Source: Pseudomonas ceruminis (GTDB lineage: Bacteria > Pseudomonadota > Gammaproteobacteria > Pseudomonadales > Pseudomonadaceae). Taken from it: a stretch of DNA of 64,000 bases. How positions within the stretch are numbered: position 1 is the first letter of the stretch; every line of letters starts with the position of its first letter. Where the stretch lies: positions 1-64,000 of the forward strand of contig NZ_BQHW01000005.1 in NCBI RefSeq assembly GCF_021602025.1. Reading direction: 5' to 3'. Shown piece by piece: positions 25,184 to 36,301 of this stretch. The position numbers and the translations under genes were made by a program. The notes under the pieces were generated by a model, which ran no database searches, had not been told where the DNA came from, and worked only from the letters and a program-made list of their open reading frames with translations.

Positions 25184-26239
25184 ATGACGTTCGCTCCGAA
25201 AACCCTCGCCCTCGGTTTGTGCCTGCTGTTGAGTGTCGAAACCTGGGCCACCGAGCTCAAGCACTGGCCGGCCGACGCGGCCCGGCAGCTCGACACGATG
25301 ATCGCCGCCAACGCCAACAAGGGTAACTACGCGGTGTTCGATATGGATAACACCAGCTATCGCTACGACCTTGAAGAGGCGTTGCTGCCGTTCATGGAGA
25401 ACAAGGGGCTGCTGACGCGTGACACGCTCGACCCCTCGCTCAAGCTGATCCCATTCAAGGATACCGCCGAGCACAAAGAGAGCTTGTTCAGTTACTACTA
25501 CCGCCTGTGCGAAATCGACGACATGGTCTGCTACCCATGGGTAGCCCAGGTGTTTTCGGGGTTCACCCTCAAGGAGCTCAAAGTGCAGGTAGATGAGCTG
25601 ATGGCCTCTGCCAAGCCCATTCCAAGTACCTATTACGAAGGGGACCAGCTCAAATCCATCGAGGTCCAGCCACCCAAGGTCTTCACCGGCCAGGCCGAGC
25701 TGTACAACAAACTGATGGAGAACGGCATCGAGGTGTACGTTATTTCCGCCGCCTCGGAAGAGCTGGTGCGGATGGTCGCTTCGGACCCCAGGTACGGTTA
25801 CAACGTGAAGCCGGAGAATGTGATCGGGGTGAGCTTGCTGCTCAAAGATCGCGCCAGTGGCCGGTTGACCACGGCACGCAAGCAGATCACCGAAGGCAAG
25901 TACGACGCGAAGGCCAACGAAGGCCTGGAGCTCACTCCATACCTGTGGACCCCGGCGACCTGGATGGCGGGCAAGCAAGCAGCGATTCTTACCTATATCG
26001 ACGAGTGGAAGAAGCCAGTACTGGTGGGCGGCGATACCCCGAACAGCGATGGCTACATGCAGTTCCACGGCGTGGATGTGGGCAAGGGCGGCATCCACCT
26101 GTGGATAAACCGCAAGGCCAAGTACATGGACCAGTTGAACGGCATGATTGCCAAGAATGCGGCGGCCCAGGCCAAGGAAGGGTTGCCGGTGACGGCGGAC
26201 AAGAACTGGGTGATCGTGACGCCGGAGCAGATTCAGTAG
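25184..26239 (+). CDS. pchP: Phosphorylcholine phosphatase (HAD superfamily)
   Basis: 351 residues with a signal peptide (LALGLCLLLSVETWA), so periplasmic. HAD motif I is FDMDNTS (Asp53, Asp55), motif II is ISAAS, a lysine follows in the third region, and motif IV is GDTPNSD (283-289). This layout and length match Pseudomonas PchP, which releases choline from phosphorylcholine for use as carbon, nitrogen and osmoprotectant. The last aspartate motif is GDTPNSD where I recall GDTPDSD in P. aeruginosa, a conservative change. It lies alone between convergent and divergent neighbours. Confidence 0.82.
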   Translation: MTFAPKTLALGLCLLLSVETWATELKHWPADAARQLDTMIAANANKGNYAVFDMDNTSYRYDLEEALLPFMENKGLLTRDTLDPSLKLIPFKDTAEHKESLFSYYYRLCEIDDMVCYPWVAQVFSGFTLKELKVQVDELMASAKPIPSTYYEGDQLKSIEVQPPKVFTGQAELYNKLMENGIEVYVISAASEELVRMVASDPRYGYNVKPENVIGVSLLLKDRASGRLTTARKQITEGKYDAKANEGLELTPYLWTPATWMAGKQAAILTYIDEWKKPVLVGGDTPNSDGYMQFHGVDVGKGGIHLWINRKAKYMDQLNGMIAKNAAAQAKEGLPVTADKNWVIVTPEQIQ

Positions 26240-26266
26240 ACCTTGTGGTGCTCGTGCAGGCATAAA

Positions 26267-26294
26267 AAAACCGGCGCTGGGGAGCGCCGGTTTT
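26267..26294. terminator. Bidirectional terminator between pchP and ilvD
   Basis: A perfect 12-base stem AAAACCGGCGCT against AGCGCCGGTTTT with a GGGG loop, flanked by A and T runs, between two convergent genes. Confidence 0.9.
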
Positions 26295-26313
26295 CATTCA
26301 CACCTTCAGCGCC

Positions 26314-28155
26314 TCACAGCCCTTCCAGCATCGCCTTGTTGCGTACAGCACCCTTGTCGGCACTGGTCGCCAGTAAGGCATAGGCCTTCAGCGCAGTGGT
26401 CACCTTGCGTGGGCGTACTTCAGCCGGCTTCCAGCCCTTCTTGTCCTGCTCCACACGGCGCGCTGCCAGCTCTTCATCGCTGACCTGCAGGTTGATCGAA
26501 CGGTTGGGGATGTCGATCAGTACCTTGTCGCCGTCGCGCACCAGGCCGATGGCGCCGCCCGCAGCAGCCTCCGGCGAGGCGTGGCCGATCGACAGGCCCG
26601 AGGTGCCACCCGAGAAGCGGCCGTCGGTGAGCAGGGCGCAGGCTTTGCCCAGGCCCTTGGATTTCAGGTACGACGTCGGGTAGAGCATTTCTTGCATGCC
26701 CGGGCCGCCTTTCGGGCCTTCGTAGCGGATGATGACGATGTCGCCGGCCTTCACTTCATCGGCGAGGATGCCGCGCACGGCGCTGTCCTGGCTTTCGAAA
26801 ATCTTCGCGGTGCCTTCGAACACGTGGATCGACTCGTCGACACCGGCGGTCTTCACCACGCAACCGTCAAGGGCGATGTTGCCGTACAACACGGCCAGGC
26901 CGCCTTCTTGCGAATAGGCATGCTCGACGCTGCGAATGCAGCCGTTTTCACGGTCGTCATCGAGGGTTTCCCAACGGGTTGACTGACTGAATGCGGTCTG
27001 GGTCGGGATGCCTGCCGGGCCGGCCTTGAAGAAGGTGTGCACGGCTTCGTCATCGGTCTGGGTGATGTCCCACTTGGCGATGGCTTCTTCCATGCTGCGG
27101 CTGTGCACGGTCGGCAGGTCGGTGTGGAGCAGGCCACCACGGGCCAGCGAACCGAGGATGCTGAAGATACCACCGGCGCGGTGCACGTCTTCCATGTGGT
27201 ACTTCTGAATGTTCGGCGCCACCTTGCACAGCTGCGGCACCTTACGCGAGAGGCGGTCGATGTCACGCAGGTCGAACGCCACCTCGCCTTCCTGGGCAGC
27301 GGCCAGCAGGTGCAGGATGGTGTTGGTCGAGCCGCCCATGGCGATGTCGAGCATCATCGCGTTTTCGAACGCCTTGAAGTTGGCGATGCTGCGTGGCAGT
27401 ACCGATTCGTCGTTCTCGCCATAGTAGCGCTTGCACAGCTCGACGATGGTGCGGCCAGCGGTGAGGAACAGCTGCTCGCGGTCGGCATGGGTGGCCAGGG
27501 TCGAACCGTTGCCCGGCAGGGCCAGGCCCAGGGCTTCGGTGAGGCAGTTCATCGAGTTGGCAGTGAACATGCCAGAGCATGAGCCGCAGGTTGGGCAGGC
27601 GCTGCGCTCGTACTCGGCGACTTTTTCGTCGGAGGCCGAGGAGTCGGCGGCGATCACCATGGCGTCAACCAGGTCCAGGCCATGGCTGGCCAGCTTGGTC
27701 TTGCCGGCTTCCATCGGGCCGCCCGACACGAAGATCACCGGGATGTTCAGGCGCAAAGCAGCCATCAGCATGCCGGGGGTGATCTTGTCGCAGTTGGAAA
27801 TGCACACGATGGCGTCGGCGCAGTGGGCGTTGACCATGTATTCAACGGCGTCGGCGATGATCTCGCGGCTGGGCAGGGAGTAGAGCATGCCGTCATGGCC
27901 CATGGCGATGCCGTCATCGACCGCAATGGTGTTGAACTCTTTGGCCACGCCACCGGCGCGCTCGATCTCGCGGGCAACCAGCTGGCCCAGGTCCTTCAGG
28001 TGCACGTGCCCCGGGACGAACTGGGTGAACGAGTTGGCAATGGCGATGATCGGTTTCTTGAAGTCTTCGTCCTTCATCCCGGTGGCGCGCCACAGGGCAC
28101 GGGCGCCGGCCATGTTGCGCCCTTGGGTGGAAGTCTTGGAACGGTAATCAGGCAT
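26314..28155 (-). CDS. ilvD: Dihydroxy-acid dehydratase
   Basis: 613 residues, the standard length of the long E. coli-type enzyme. Iron-sulfur cluster cysteines are visible in [13 protein letters not shown] and [19 protein letters not shown]; the C-terminal part has [24 protein letters not shown]. It converts 2,3-dihydroxy-3-methylbutanoate and its isoleucine-pathway homologue to the 2-oxo acids, the third common step of valine, leucine and isoleucine synthesis. CCAGGAG lies before the ATG. It is not linked to other ilv genes here. Confidence 0.96.
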   Translation of the reverse strand: MPDYRSKTSTQGRNMAGARALWRATGMKDEDFKKPIIAIANSFTQFVPGHVHLKDLGQLVAREIERAGGVAKEFNTIAVDDGIAMGHDGMLYSLPSREIIADAVEYMVNAHCADAIVCISNCDKITPGMLMAALRLNIPVIFVSGGPMEAGKTKLASHGLDLVDAMVIAADSSASDEKVAEYERSACPTCGSCSGMFTANSMNCLTEALGLALPGNGSTLATHADREQLFLTAGRTIVELCKRYYGENDESVLPRSIANFKAFENAMMLDIAMGGSTNTILHLLAAAQEGEVAFDLRDIDRLSRKVPQLCKVAPNIQKYHMEDVHRAGGIFSILGSLARGGLLHTDLPTVHSRSMEEAIAKWDITQTDDEAVHTFFKAGPAGIPTQTAFSQSTRWETLDDDRENGCIRSVEHAYSQEGGLAVLYGNIALDGCVVKTAGVDESIHVFEGTAKIFESQDSAVRGILADEVKAGDIVIIRYEGPKGGPGMQEMLYPTSYLKSKGLGKACALLTDGRFSGGTSGLSIGHASPEAAAGGAIGLVRDGDKVLIDIPNRSINLQVSDEELAARRVEQDKKGWKPAEVRPRKVTTALKAYALLATSADKGAVRNKAMLEGL

Positions 28156-28445
28156 GAAGCACTCCTGGCGGCTATATCAGGTCACAAAAAGGGGAGTGAG
28201 CTTCTCTTGTCCTATGCGCCTTAGGCCGGTTGCCACTGGCACGGATGGGGCCGAATACACCACGGGATCGCCGCGTGCTCGACCAGAGCTCATAAACCCG
28301 CCGGGGGATGACTGGCGATGAATAGCCCGATTCTACACCGCTGGCGCGGCGAGGGAATGGCGATGTGTCCGGGCGGTGGCTCGGGTGGCTCGCCCGGCGC
28401 GCCGCATGAGGTGCGGATGGGGCCGCCAAGCGGCCCCAGGCCGAC
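28156..28445. other. Upstream region of ilvD
   Basis: About 290 bases between the end of rlmI and the start of ilvD on the minus strand. Next to the rlmI stop there is a hairpin GGGGCCG-CCAAG-CGGCCCC (28419-28437) without a T tract, probably the rlmI terminator. The remainder must carry the ilvD promoter and leader. I see no leader peptide rich in Ile, Val or Leu codons that would indicate attenuation. Confidence 0.5.
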
Positions 28446-29642
28446 TTAGCTATTAGGCAGCAACCGGCAGGTGATGCTCTTGATGTAGCGGGTTTCGGCA
28501 ATTGCCGGGTGCACCGGATGGTCCGGGCCCTGGCCGCCGCGTTCGAGCAGTTGCAGGTTGCGGTCCAGGTGACGGGCGCTGGTCAGCAGAATGTTGTGCA
28601 GGTCGTCCTCGGGCAGGTGCATCGAGCACGAGGCGCTGACCAGAATGCCGTCCTTGGTCAGCATGCGCATGGCTTGTTCGTTGAGGCGGCGGTAGGCCGC
28701 TTCACCGTTTTTCAGGTCCTTCTTGCGCTTGATGAACGCGGGTGGGTCAGCAATGATCACGTCAAAGCGCTCTTCAGCGGCCTTCAGTTCGCGCAGTGCT
28801 TCGAACACATCGCCTTCGATGCAGGTCAGCTTTTCACTGATGCCGTTCAGTGCAGCGTTACGCTCGACGCCGTCCAGGGCAAAGCCCGATGCATCCACAC
28901 AGAACACTTCGCTGGCGCCAAATGCGCCGGCCTGCACGCCCCAGCCACCGATGTAGCTGAACAGGTCGAGCACGCGCTTGCCTTTGACATAGGGTGCCAG
29001 GCGCGCGCGGTTCATGCGGTGGTCATAGAACCAGCCGGTCTTCTGGCCTTCGCGTACCGGGGCTTCGAATTTCACGCCGTTTTCTTCCAGAGGAACCCAG
29101 TCTGGCACTTCGCCGTAGACGGTTTCGACGTAGCGCTGCAGGCCTTCGGCATCACGGGCTGCGGAGTCGTTCTTGAACAGGATACCGCTTGGCTTGAGCA
29201 CCTGGACGAGGGCAGCGATGACGTCGTCCTTGTGCAGTTCCATGGTGGCCGAGGCCAGTTGCACCACGAGAATGTCGAAGAAGCGGTCGACCACCAGGCC
29301 CGGCAGCAGGTCGGAGTCGCCATAGACCAGGCGGTAGCACGGCTGGTCGAACAGGCGCTGGCGCAGTGACAGGGCGACATTCAGGCGGTGCACCAGCAGC
29401 GACTTGTCCAGGGGCAACTTGGCGTCGCGCGACAGCAAGCGTGCGCAGATCAGGTTGTTCGGGCTCAGCGCCACGATACCCAGCGGCTTGCCGTTGGCGG
29501 CCTCCAGAATGGCCTGTTGGCCGGCCTGAAAGCCCTGCAGCGGAGTCGCGGTAACGTCGACTTCATTGCTGTAGACCCACAGGTGGCCGGCGCGCAGGCG
29601 GCGGTCGGCATTGGCTTTGAGGCGAAGGCTGGGCAGGGACAT
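28446..29642 (-). CDS. rlmI: 23S rRNA (cytosine-5)-methyltransferase RlmI-like
   Basis: 398 residues from the ATG giving MSLPSLRLKANADRRL. An N-terminal PUA-like RNA-binding part (about 1-90) contains GHLWVYSNEV; a Rossmann methyltransferase follows with VLDLFSYIGGWGVQA (SAM-binding), VDASGFALDGV, an IIADPPAF catalytic segment and SASCSMH near the end carrying the cysteine. It is expected to methylate C1962 of 23S rRNA. The standalone position is usual. Confidence 0.88.
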   Translation of the reverse strand: MSLPSLRLKANADRRLRAGHLWVYSNEVDVTATPLQGFQAGQQAILEAANGKPLGIVALSPNNLICARLLSRDAKLPLDKSLLVHRLNVALSLRQRLFDQPCYRLVYGDSDLLPGLVVDRFFDILVVQLASATMELHKDDVIAALVQVLKPSGILFKNDSAARDAEGLQRYVETVYGEVPDWVPLEENGVKFEAPVREGQKTGWFYDHRMNRARLAPYVKGKRVLDLFSYIGGWGVQAGAFGASEVFCVDASGFALDGVERNAALNGISEKLTCIEGDVFEALRELKAAEERFDVIIADPPAFIKRKKDLKNGEAAYRRLNEQAMRMLTKDGILVSASCSMHLPEDDLHNILLTSARHLDRNLQLLERGGQGPDHPVHPAIAETRYIKSITCRLLPNS

Positions 29643-29717
29643 GACGTCGCTCCGGGAAAAAAGAGCGGGAGTATAACTGGTTGGCCCCTGAATCGGTGCA
29701 GGGCACGACAAAGTGCC

Positions 29718-29736
29718 GGCCCCTTCGCGCGGGGCC
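29718..29736 (-). terminator. Hairpin after the DJ-1/PfpI gene
   Basis: GGCCCC-TTCGCGC-GGGGCC just beyond the stop codon on the minus strand. The T tract is poor, so this is a likely but not certain terminator. Confidence 0.45.
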
Positions 29737-29746
29737 AGCAAGCCGC

Positions 29747-30286
29747 TTACCGAGCCAATGCCTTGATCAACTGCTCATTGAACGCGGGGATGTCATCCGG
29801 TTGGCGGCTGGTGATCAGGTTGCCATCGACCACCACCTGTTCGTCCACCCAGGTGCCACCGGCATTGCGAATGTCATCCTGCAGCGTCTTGTAGCTGGTC
29901 ATGCGTTTGCCCTTGACCAGCCCACAGGACACCAGTAGCCAGCCTCCATGGCAGATCACTGCCAGGGGCTTGCCGGCCGCCTCATGGCTTTTCACCAGTT
30001 TCTGCGCGCCGGGGATCAGGCGAATCGTGTCAGAGTTTTGCACGCCGCCGGGTAGCACCAACGCATCGTAAAGGTTCAGGTGAGCGCCATCGAAGGTGGC
30101 GTCGACCTTGAAACCGTCGGCGGGTTTGTCGTGGTTCCAACCTCGTACTTCACCCTCTTTGTCGCTCATGATCTCCACCACTGCACCGCGCTGCTCCAAG
30201 GCTTCGCGAGGGCCGGTCAGCTCCACCTGCTCGAAACCGTCGGTGACCAGGAAGGCTACGCGCTTGCCATTCAATTCTGCACTCAT
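29747..30286 (-). CDS. DJ-1/PfpI family protein (YhbO-type)
   Basis: 179 residues, start fixed by AAAGGAG. The class I glutamine-amidotransferase-like fold is shown by VAFLVTDGFEQVELTGP with Glu23 and the nucleophile elbow VICHGGWLL (Cys112, His113). Members act as stress proteins, with protease, glyoxalase or protein-deglycase activities reported or disputed. No partner genes; divergent from the HDOD gene. Confidence 0.82.
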   Translation of the reverse strand: MSAELNGKRVAFLVTDGFEQVELTGPREALEQRGAVVEIMSDKEGEVRGWNHDKPADGFKVDATFDGAHLNLYDALVLPGGVQNSDTIRLIPGAQKLVKSHEAAGKPLAVICHGGWLLVSCGLVKGKRMTSYKTLQDDIRNAGGTWVDEQVVVDGNLITSRQPDDIPAFNEQLIKALAR

Positions 30287-30423
30287 GGGTTTTCTCCTTT
30301 TTCAGATTGGCGTGAAACAGGAGGCTGGCATGGCTCAAGTAAAGTTCCTGCGGAACGATCCAGTGGTTAGTGCCTTGGCGAATGACAAGGTTAGAATCGC
30401 CCGTCCTCTACGAGTGTGCCCGC

Positions 30424-31296
30424 ATGTCCCAAGAACTCAGCGCCGAACAGATCCAGCAAGCCTTGCAAGGCATTACCATTCCGCCGCAGCCGCAGATCAT
30501 GGTCGACCTGCAGTTCGAGCAGTACATGCCCGACCCGGACCTGGAAACCATCGCCAAGCTGATTTCCCAGGACCCGGGGTTGTCGGGCGCCTTGCTCAAG
30601 CTGGTCAATTCGCCGCATTTCGGCCTGGCCAACAAGATCGGCTCGATCCAGCGGGCGGTGAACCTGCTGGGTAGCCGTTCGATCATCAACCTGATCAACG
30701 CCCAGTCGATCAAGGGCGAGATGAGCGATGAAACCATCGTTACCCTCAACCGTTTCTGGGATACCGCCCAGGATGTCGCCATGACCTGCCTGACGTTGGC
30801 CAAGCGCACCGGCATCCAGGCGGCGGACGAGGCCTACACGCTCGGGCTGTTCCATGATTGTGGCGTGCCGCTGATGCTCAAGCGCTTCCCCAGCTACATG
30901 GATGTGCTTGAAGAAGCCTACGCCAAGGCCGATGCCCACACCCGGGTCGTCGACACCGAGAACCGTGCCTTCAACACCAACCACTCAGTGGTCGGCTACT
31001 TCACCGCCAAATCGTGGCGCCTGCCTGAGCACATCAGCGCGGCGATCGCCAACCATCACAACGCCCTGTCCGTGTTCCGTGAGGACTCCTCGCGCAATAC
31101 CCAGAGCCAACTGAAAAACCTGCTGGCGGTGCTGAAGATGGCCGAGCACATCTGCGCGTCGTACCGGGTCTTGGGCAACCAGGGCGTCGACCACGAATGG
31201 CATGCGGTCGGCCCGCTGGTACTGGACTACATCGGTTTGTCGGAGTACGACTTCGAGAACCTCAAGCAGACCATTCGCGAACTGGGTGGGCACTGA
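30424..31296 (+). CDS. HDOD domain protein
   Basis: 290 residues from the ATG giving MSQELSAEQIQQAL. The HDOD domain covers about residues 20-215: PPQPQIMVDLQF, DPGLSGALLKLVNSPHFGL, AVNLLGSRSIINLI, GLFHDCGVPLML and NHSVVGYFTAKSWRLPEHI. HDOD proteins are HD relatives that usually lack full metal sites and act in signalling; no enzymatic output domain is attached. It is four bases before mutM on the same strand, so they may be co-transcribed. Confidence 0.85.
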   Translation: MSQELSAEQIQQALQGITIPPQPQIMVDLQFEQYMPDPDLETIAKLISQDPGLSGALLKLVNSPHFGLANKIGSIQRAVNLLGSRSIINLINAQSIKGEMSDETIVTLNRFWDTAQDVAMTCLTLAKRTGIQAADEAYTLGLFHDCGVPLMLKRFPSYMDVLEEAYAKADAHTRVVDTENRAFNTNHSVVGYFTAKSWRLPEHISAAIANHHNALSVFREDSSRNTQSQLKNLLAVLKMAEHICASYRVLGNQGVDHEWHAVGPLVLDYIGLSEYDFENLKQTIRELGGH

Positions 31297-31299
31297 CCA

Positions 31300-32112
31300 A
31301 TGCCAGAATTACCTGAAGTCGAGACCACACGGCGCGGTATCGCACCCCATCTGGAAGGCCAGCGCGTCAGCCGCGTGGTGGTGCGTGACCGGCGCCTGCG
31401 CTGGCCAATCCCCGAAGACCTCGACGTGCGCCTTTCCGGCCAGCGCATCGTCAGCGTCGAGCGGCGCGCCAAGTACCTGTTGATCAATGCCGAGGTCGGT
31501 ACCTTGATCAGTCACCTGGGCATGTCGGGCAACCTGCGCCTGGTGGAGCTGGGGCTGCCGGCGGCCAAGCATGAGCACGTTGACATCGAACTGGAGTCGG
31601 GGTTGATGCTGCGCTACACCGACCCACGCCGGTTCGGAGCCATGCTCTGGAGCCACGACCCGCTGAACCATGAACTGTTGCTGCGCCTCGGGCCAGAGCC
31701 GCTGACCGACCTGTTCGACGGCGAGCGCCTGTTCCAGTTGTCCCGCGGGCGGACGATGGCGGTCAAGCCGTTCATCATGGATAACGCCGTGGTGGTAGGG
31801 GTGGGTAACATCTATGCGACGGAGGCGCTGTTTGCCGCTGGCATCGACCCGCGCCGGGAAGCAGGTGGGATTTCACGCGCCCGGTACCTGAAGTTGGCGA
31901 TCGAGATCAAGCGTGTACTGGCGGCCGCCATCGAGCAGGGCGGAACCACGCTGCGCGATTTCATAGGCGGCGACGGGCAGCCGGGGTATTTCCAGCAGGA
32001 ATTGTTCGTGTATGGCCGGGGCGGGATGCCGTGCAAGCTGTGCGGCACAACCTTGCGTGAGGTCAAGCTGGGGCAGCGGGCCAGTGTTTATTGCCCGCGC
32101 TGTCAGCGCTGA
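31300..32112 (+). CDS. mutM: Formamidopyrimidine-DNA glycosylase
   Basis: 270 residues. Begins [13 protein letters not shown] with catalytic Pro2 and Glu3; the lysine block is in [20 protein letters not shown] is the void-filling loop; the C-terminal zinc finger uses Cys245, Cys248, Cys265 and Cys268. It excises 8-oxoguanine and formamidopyrimidines from oxidised DNA and nicks the strand. It follows the HDOD gene directly. Confidence 0.95.
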   Translation: MPELPEVETTRRGIAPHLEGQRVSRVVVRDRRLRWPIPEDLDVRLSGQRIVSVERRAKYLLINAEVGTLISHLGMSGNLRLVELGLPAAKHEHVDIELESGLMLRYTDPRRFGAMLWSHDPLNHELLLRLGPEPLTDLFDGERLFQLSRGRTMAVKPFIMDNAVVVGVGNIYATEALFAAGIDPRREAGGISRARYLKLAIEIKRVLAAAIEQGGTTLRDFIGGDGQPGYFQQELFVYGRGGMPCKLCGTTLREVKLGQRASVYCPRCQR

Positions 32113-32127
32113 ACCATTGGGCCCTTT

Positions 32128-32143
32128 CGCCGGCAAACCGGCG
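32128..32143. terminator. Hairpin between mutM and ferredoxin genes
   Basis: CGCCGG-CAAA-CCGGCG between convergent genes. It lacks a T tract and may be a short palindromic repeat rather than a terminator. Confidence 0.35.
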
Positions 32144-32165
32144 CAGGGGCATCACTGGGCAGTGA

Positions 32166-32435
<270 letters not shown>

Positions 32436-32525
32436 TCACCGCCCGGGCATGTTCAACGCAATGGGCACAATTGTGCCGCATTCGCGCCCGCAGTGCACGC
32501 GGGCGCGTTAATCAGGTGGTCAGGC

Positions 32526-33116
<591 letters not shown>

Positions 33117-33154
33117 TCATGCACTGCCTCAAAGCAGCCGATCGCGGCGCTGCC

Positions 33155-34585
33155 TCAACGGATGAACAGCCTGTACACCAGGCGCTGCAAGGCCTTGCCA
33201 TACGGGGGGTAGATCAGGCGCGCAGCATTGAAGCGCTGCTTGGCCAACACTGCCTTGGCCTTGCTGAAGGTCAGGAAGCCTTCATGGCCATGGTAATGGC
33301 CCATGCCCGACGGGCCGATGCCCCCGAACGGCAGGTCGTCCTGGGCCACCTGCAGCAGGGTGTCGTTGAGGCAGACGCCGCCGGAGTGGCTGTGCTGGAG
33401 CACATACTCCTGCTCGGCACGGTCGTAGCCGAAGTAATACAGCGCGAGCGGGCGCGGGCGCTGGTTGATGTAGGCCAAGGCGTTCGCGAGGTTGTCATAG
33501 GGCACCAGTGGCAACAGCGGGCCGAATATTTCGTCCTGCATCACCTGCATGTCGTCGTTCACCTCCAGCAGCAGATGCGGCGGCAGGCGCCGACCCTGGC
33601 GGGCTTCGGCGGGGTACAGGTCGATGACGTGTGCGCCCTTGCGCCTGGCGTCGTCCAGCAAGTGCTGCAGGCGCTGAAGTTGCCTAGGGTTGATGATGGC
33701 GCTGTAGTCGCGGTTTTCGGCGATGCGTGGATAAAGCCGACGGACGGCGTCTTCATAGGCCTTGCTGAAGGCCGCCAGGCGTTCGCGGGGCACCAGTACG
33801 TAGTCGGGGGCGACGCAGGTCTGGCCCGCGTTGAGCGTTTTACCAAAGGCAATACGCTCGGCGGCCGTGGCGAGCGGCACGCTGGCCGAGACGATGGCCG
33901 GCGACTTGCCCCCCAACTCGAGGGTCACTGGGGTGAGGTTGTGTGCGGCGGCCAACATCACCTGGCGGCCGACGCTGGTGGCGCCGGTGAACAGCAGGTG
34001 ATCGAAGGGTAGCCTGGCGAACGCCTGGCCGACCTCCTTCTCGCCCAGCACCACACTGACCAGGTCGTCGGGGAATACTCGCCCGAGCATTGCCTTCAGC
34101 GCCAAGGCACTGGCGGGCGCGGCCTCACTGAGCTTGAGCATGACCCGGTTGCCAGCGGCCAGTGCGCCGGTCAGGGGCCCGATGGCAAGAAACAGCGGGT
34201 AGTTCCAAGGCACGATGATGCCCACCACGCCCAGAGGCTGATACAACACTCGGGCACTGGCTGGCTGGAAAGCCAGCCCGACGGAGCGCTTGGCGGCGCG
34301 CATCCATTGCTGTAGGTGGCGCTCGGCATGGCGTATGCCCTGCACCGATGGCAACAGCTCGGCCAGCAAGGTTTCGTCGGTGCTGCGGCCGCCGAAATCC
34401 AGGTCGATCGCCTCGATCAACCGTTGTTTATCAGCCAGCAGGGCTTCACGCAGGCTTTTGAGCCACTGGCGCCGTTGCGCCGCCGGTGGCATAGGGTTGC
34501 CCGCAAAGGCCTGGCGCTGGGCAGCGAACGTGGCGGCCAGGGCGGTGTCGCAATACGTAGCAGGCAACGTGAGGGGCGAGGCCAC
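33155..34585 (-). CDS. calB: Coniferyl aldehyde dehydrogenase
   Basis: 476 residues, beginning at a GTG. The aldehyde dehydrogenase motifs are present: GIIVPWNYPLFLAIGPL, TGATSVGRQV, VTLELGGKSPAIV with the catalytic Glu, and NAGQTCVAPDYVLVP with the catalytic Cys. The sequence matches the CalB-type enzyme that oxidises coniferyl aldehyde to ferulate in eugenol/lignin catabolism, though the relatives accept many aldehydes, including fatty aldehydes. A TetR-family regulator is transcribed divergently about 150 bases away and may control it. Confidence 0.83.
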   Translation of the reverse strand: MASPLTLPATYCDTALAATFAAQRQAFAGNPMPPAAQRRQWLKSLREALLADKQRLIEAIDLDFGGRSTDETLLAELLPSVQGIRHAERHLQQWMRAAKRSVGLAFQPASARVLYQPLGVVGIIVPWNYPLFLAIGPLTGALAAGNRVMLKLSEAAPASALALKAMLGRVFPDDLVSVVLGEKEVGQAFARLPFDHLLFTGATSVGRQVMLAAAHNLTPVTLELGGKSPAIVSASVPLATAAERIAFGKTLNAGQTCVAPDYVLVPRERLAAFSKAYEDAVRRLYPRIAENRDYSAIINPRQLQRLQHLLDDARRKGAHVIDLYPAEARQGRRLPPHLLLEVNDDMQVMQDEIFGPLLPLVPYDNLANALAYINQRPRPLALYYFGYDRAEQEYVLQHSHSGGVCLNDTLLQVAQDDLPFGGIGPSGMGHYHGHEGFLTFSKAKAVLAKQRFNAARLIYPPYGKALQRLVYRLFIR

Positions 34586-34736
34586 GGTGGCGTCTCTACT
34601 GAACGGAGAATCACTAGAGCCTATACGCTAAGGCGTTCGAGGAGGCGACTTTTTACACGCCGCCCAACGGTGCATCATGGCGGCGTTACACCGTAAGATG
34701 GGCCATTATCGACAGCCTGTAGATTCGGAGCTCAGC

Positions 34737-35402
34737 ATGGCCCCGCGGATGAAAACCCGAGAGCGCATCGTGCAGAGCAGCCTTGAGCTGTTCAACCAGC
34801 AGGGCGAGCGCAGCGTCAGTACCAACCACATCGCCGCGTACATGGAAATTTCGCCGGGCAACCTGTACTACCACTTCCCCAACAAGCAGGCGATCATCGC
34901 GCTACTGTTCAGCCAGTACGAAGAGCTGGTGGACAGCTTCCTGCGCCCGCCGAGGGGGCGGCCAGCCACGGTCGAGGACAAACGCTTTTACCTCAAGGCG
35001 CTGCTCGCAGCGATGTGGAACTACCGCTTTCTGCACCGCGACCTGGAGCACCTGCTCGACAGCGACCCCGAGCTGGCCGCTCGTTACCGGCGGTTCTCCG
35101 AACGTTGTCTGCGCCAGGGGCAGGCTATCTACCGTGGCTTCGTAGAGGCCGGGATTCTGCTTATGAACCCCGCGCAGATTGAATCGCTCACGATCAACGC
35201 CTGGATCGTTCTTACCTCATGGGTACGGTTTCTCAGTACCACTCGGGAACATTCCGCCCACCTGGGTGAAGAAGCCTTCAAACGTGGCGTCTATCAGGTA
35301 TTGGTGCTTGAGCTGGGTTTTGTCACCGGCAATGCCCGCAACGCCGTGGATGCCCTGTGTCAGGAGTTTCACGTTCCGTTCAACCAGGCCCTGGAACAGT
35401 AG
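34737..35402 (+). CDS. TetR-family transcriptional regulator
   Basis: 221 residues from MAPRMKTRERIVQSSLELF, with CGGAG upstream. Helix-turn-helix at about residues 26-50 (VSTNHIAAYMEISPGNLYYHFPNK). The rest is helical and begins FLRPPRGRPATVEDK, resembling a TetR C-terminal domain of unknown ligand. Divergent from calB, hence a likely repressor of that aldehyde dehydrogenase. The downstream sulfurtransferase is 35 bases away. Confidence 0.82.
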   Translation: MAPRMKTRERIVQSSLELFNQQGERSVSTNHIAAYMEISPGNLYYHFPNKQAIIALLFSQYEELVDSFLRPPRGRPATVEDKRFYLKALLAAMWNYRFLHRDLEHLLDSDPELAARYRRFSERCLRQGQAIYRGFVEAGILLMNPAQIESLTINAWIVLTSWVRFLSTTREHSAHLGEEAFKRGVYQVLVLELGFVTGNARNAVDALCQEFHVPFNQALEQ

Positions 35403-35437
35403 GCCAGGGCCTTCGTGCCATCGATCAGGAGATTGTC

Positions 35438-36292
35438 ATGCCCCTTGCGCAATTGATCACCCCGCAGCAGCTGGCCGAGCGTCTGGACTCGCCTGGGTTG
35501 GTGATTCTCGATTGTCGTTTTGCTCTGGAGGATGTGGATTATGGCCAACGCAGCTACGCCGAAGGGCATATTGCCGGGGCGCATTTTGCCGACCTCGAGC
35601 GTGATCTGAGTGGGCCGGTAATCAAGGGCAGGACCGGGCGCCACCCCTTGCCCGATCCGCATCGGCTGGTCGAGCGCCTGCGTGAATGGGGGGTGGACAA
35701 TGACAGCGAGGTAGTGCTTTACGACGATGGCCCCGGCGCCTTTGCCGCCCGCGCCTGGTGGTTGCTGGCCTGGCTGGGCAAGCGCAGTGGTGTGGCCATC
35801 CTCGATGGCGGCCTCAAGGCCTGGCACGCTGCGCATCTTCCCCTTAGCCTGGACCCCCCGGCCCGGCGTGACGGCTCGTTCAGCGGCGAGCCGGATGCGA
35901 AGCTGCTGATCGACGCCCAACACCTGGTCAAGCACCTGGGCAAGCCAGAGCTAACCCTGCTCGATGCACGGGCTTTGCCGCGCTTTCGCGCAGAGGTGGA
36001 GCCGATCGATCCGGTGGCTGGGCATATTCCTGGGGCGCAGTGCGCCGCTTTTACCGATAACCTGGGGGCCGACGGGCGTTTTCTTGCGCCGGAGCAGCTC
36101 AAGCAGCGCTTCGCAGAAAAGCTCGCGGGGCGTCCCCCGGAACAACTGGTGGCGTATTGCGGCTCCGGTGTGACGGCCTGCCATAACCTGTTTGCCCTGG
36201 TATTGGCGGGCTATCCGCTGGGCCGGTTGTATGCCGGCTCATGGAGCGAGTGGATCAACGACCCTCGGCATCAGGTCGCTACCGGCGACTGA
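35438..36292 (+). CDS. sseA: 3-Mercaptopyruvate/thiosulfate sulfurtransferase
   Basis: 284 residues with two rhodanese domains, the N-terminal inactive (VILDCRFALEDVDYG, DGPGAFAARAWWLL) and the C-terminal active with Cys241 in AYCGSGVTACHN. CGSGVTA favours mercaptopyruvate over thiosulfate as donor. Start fixed by AGGAG. It moves sulfane sulfur from 3-mercaptopyruvate to cyanide or thiols. Confidence 0.85.
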   Translation: MPLAQLITPQQLAERLDSPGLVILDCRFALEDVDYGQRSYAEGHIAGAHFADLERDLSGPVIKGRTGRHPLPDPHRLVERLREWGVDNDSEVVLYDDGPGAFAARAWWLLAWLGKRSGVAILDGGLKAWHAAHLPLSLDPPARRDGSFSGEPDAKLLIDAQHLVKHLGKPELTLLDARALPRFRAEVEPIDPVAGHIPGAQCAAFTDNLGADGRFLAPEQLKQRFAEKLAGRPPEQLVAYCGSGVTACHNLFALVLAGYPLGRLYAGSWSEWINDPRHQVATGD

Positions 36293-36301
36293 CCCGGCAG
36301 G

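Noticed and set aside
28156-28445. Attenuator leader peptide before ilvD
   Set aside because: No short open frame rich in branched-chain amino-acid codons followed by alternative hairpins was found.
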